Made by a program: the position numbers and the translations under genes. Of a stretch of 64,000 bases of DNA, positions 62,642-64,000 are shown piece after piece (position 1 is the first letter of the stretch; every line of letters begins with the position of its first letter). The stretch lies in the NCBI GenBank assembly GCA_019638775.1, contig JAHBTD010000001.1, positions 620,001 to 684,000 on the forward strand. Reading direction: 5' to 3'. This DNA comes from Fimbriimonadaceae bacterium. GTDB lineage: Bacteria; Armatimonadota; Fimbriimonadia; Fimbriimonadales; Fimbriimonadaceae. Below the pieces are notes generated by a model, which was given only the letters and a program-made list of their open reading frames with translations, searched no databases and was not told the origin of the DNA.

Positions 62642-64000
62642 CTATTCGCTTGGGTTGAAGCTCGCGTACAAGCCACCCGCAACCCAGGATGCAAGAAGGC
62701 CTATCCCAACGCAAGCGCCCCCCGCTACAGCCCCCGCAATCCAAATCGGAACTCCCAATGCCCACAGGCCGCCGAAAACGACAACTCCCGGCAACGACAG
62801 AATCCCCGTCCCGATCATCATCATCATCCCCCGAAACTGACGCTGGCTCGCATCGTCCACATCTGGAAACAGCATGATCACCAAGAACATCGTCGAGCTG
62901 AGAAGATAGGTAAAGCAGGGCATCAGCAGCAAGCCACCCAATACCGCCGACCAAAAACTTGGCTGAATAATCAGCGCCACCACTCCCGAGAGCAGACAAA
63001 CCAGCGAGCCCAACAACGCCTTAGAAAGCACCTCATAAGCCACCGTCGCCTGAGGCTTGAAGGGCAAAGGCTTTTGGAGATCGACACGTCGAAGAACTTC
63101 GATAAACCCAGTCTGCGCCAAAGCCGTGGTCGCCATAAACGCCGCCGAAGCCTGCATCACAAAGTAGAAGATCGCCTGCGCCATCTCCTGGCTTGGCAAG
63201 AAAACCGGCAGCAGACAGATAAACAGGCCAAGCAGGCCCATGCCGATCCACAACCCTAGCAAGCCTCGAACCTGAAGAATGATCTCCTTCCAGACGATAG
63301 CCATCGCCCCTTGCCAGCGCAGGCGAAACATCCAGCGAGCCCGCCCCGCCTTCACCTTGCCCGAACGTGCATGTTCGGCAAGCATTGCAAAGGAGTCACC
63401 CTTCCTCTGCAGGTCGCGCATCGTGTTCGACTTAAAGCCTCGAACCGCCGCTTGGTCATACATCCATCCAGCGTTTTGGAACGCGTAGCCGAAAGCCACC
63501 ACAATCAGGGTGAGAAGCCCTCCAAAGCCCGCCAAACCGTTCCAAATGTTCGCCTGAAAAGCCGCCATCGTCATCCTTGTCGCCAGACTCGCTGTGAAGA
63601 AGATCGTCCTCAACACAGGCGAACCCGCAATCGACAGCAACTCTTGCGAGGACTGACTCTGCCGAACCTCCCATCCGATGTGAGCAAAAGCCACCACAAC
63701 AAGGATGCCAACACTCCAACCCAAAATCTTTCGGTTCCTATCGCTCTGCGTATCGCTCCGATTGATCGCAAGACTCAGCGCGTAGTTGATCGAGATCCAC
63801 ACCATCGAAAGCAAAATCCAACTCAAAAAGATAAGCCGAATCGCCATCCCCGAATACTCCGGATTTGGCATATTCCGAAAGAGCGCTTCCCAACCCATCC
63901 GCACCGGCTGAAAGCCCAAGAGCAGAATGAGAAAAGGCAGAAACAGCGTCAAGAAGTAATCCCGCGCCATCCGAAACACCAAGACGATTCGCGGGTGGAT
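62642..64000 (-). CDS. ABC-2-type exporter permease (5' end outside window)
   Basis: At least 446 residues, about ten membrane helices, in the layout of ABC-2 export permeases with a large central soluble loop (AVRGFKSNTMRDLQRKGDSF, AEHARSGKVKAGRARWMFRL) then RWQGAMAIVWKEIILQVRG. The frame is open to the window edge (preceding codons read IHPRIVLVFRMARDYF), so the true start probably lies beyond 64000; TTG 63982 and ATG 63970 are internal alternatives. The ATPase partner would lie upstream, outside the window. Confidence 0.75.
   Translation of the reverse strand: MHPRIVLVFRMARDYFLTLFLPFLILLLGFQPVRMGWEALFRNMPNPEYSGMAIRLIFLSWILLSMVWISINYALSLAINRSDTQSDRNRKILGWSVGILVVVAFAHIGWEVRQSQSSQELLSIAGSPVLRTIFFTASLATRMTMAAFQANIWNGLAGFGGLLTLIVVAFGYAFQNAGWMYDQAAVRGFKSNTMRDLQRKGDSFAMLAEHARSGKVKAGRARWMFRLRWQGAMAIVWKEIILQVRGLLGLWIGMGLLGLFICLLPVFLPSQEMAQAIFYFVMQASAAFMATTALAQTGFIEVLRRVDLQKPLPFKPQATVAYEVLSKALLGSLVCLLSGVVALIIQPSFWSAVLGGLLLMPCFTYLLSSTMFLVIMLFPDVDDASQRQFRGMMMMIGTGILSLPGVVVFGGLWALGVPIWIAGAVAGGACVGIGLLASWVAGGLYASFNPSE

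Overview
The window is a GC-rich bacterial chromosome segment with a Gram-negative-type envelope: lipoproteins with lipoboxes, a YidC with a sizeable periplasmic domain, RodA, exosortase and Wzx/Wzy-type polysaccharide genes. Degenerate heptamer arrays between genes, start codons placed directly after a -10 box, and the exosortase/EpsI pair would fit the Armatimonadota (Fimbriimonas-like). That assignment is tentative because there is no rRNA gene to anchor it.

Layout. 1-3514 (minus) carries a truncated lipoprotein gene, then an overlapping trio (UbiA-type prenyltransferase, SDR reductase, FAD oxidase) that looks like a polyprenyl-phosphoryl-arabinose (DPA) pathway. 3515-4048 is an intergenic region with three heptamer arrays. 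4049-9394 (plus) is a tightly overlapping operon: galE, heptose-phosphate genes hddA/gmhA/gmhB, and two GT4 glycosyltransferases. 9580-30401 is an exopolysaccharide locus. It holds an initiating glycosylphosphotransferase, precursor genes (glmS, ugd, two NDP-sugar epimerases), several glycosyltransferases, a flippase, a polymerase/ligase, a Wzc-like chain-length protein with a degenerate kinase domain, EpsI, an exosortase with an unusual N-terminal domain, and a secreted agarase-like glycoside hydrolase.

30429-36221 holds a membrane protein and an AddB/AddA-like helicase pair in which neither subunit shows an intact nuclease. 36364-39393 (minus) is the conserved rpmH-rnpA-yidD-yidC-jag cluster; rnpA has no AUG/GUG/UUG start in frame and probably begins at AUC. 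39481-39664 is a clean 11-bp tandem array, followed by ThuA-like and HNH-nuclease genes. rnhC (41711-42337) sits between two copies of a composite repeat. 42926-53860 carries housekeeping and unknown genes: pdxS, two zinc-ribbon membrane proteins, two paralogous membrane-anchored proteins, metK, a GNAT, cdaR-cdaA (c-di-AMP) and pheA. 53863-64000 (minus) holds ftsK, rodA, a run of lipoprotein/secreted genes, a SecD-P1-like protein and an ABC-exporter permease cut by the window edge.

How the parts work together. Ugd, UDP-GlcA 4-epimerase, GalE, GlmS and the heptose genes make activated sugars. The glycosylphosphotransferase and glycosyltransferases assemble lipid-linked repeat units, and the Wzx/Wzy/Wzc set exports and polymerises them. 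The exosortase/EpsI pair probably anchors or processes PEP-CTERM-type surface proteins in that matrix. The most unusual signals are a modular intergenic repeat (hairpin, then GAT-heptamer array, then a 19-bp box), the exosortase domain fusion, the rnpA start, and a recurring leaderless promoter geometry.
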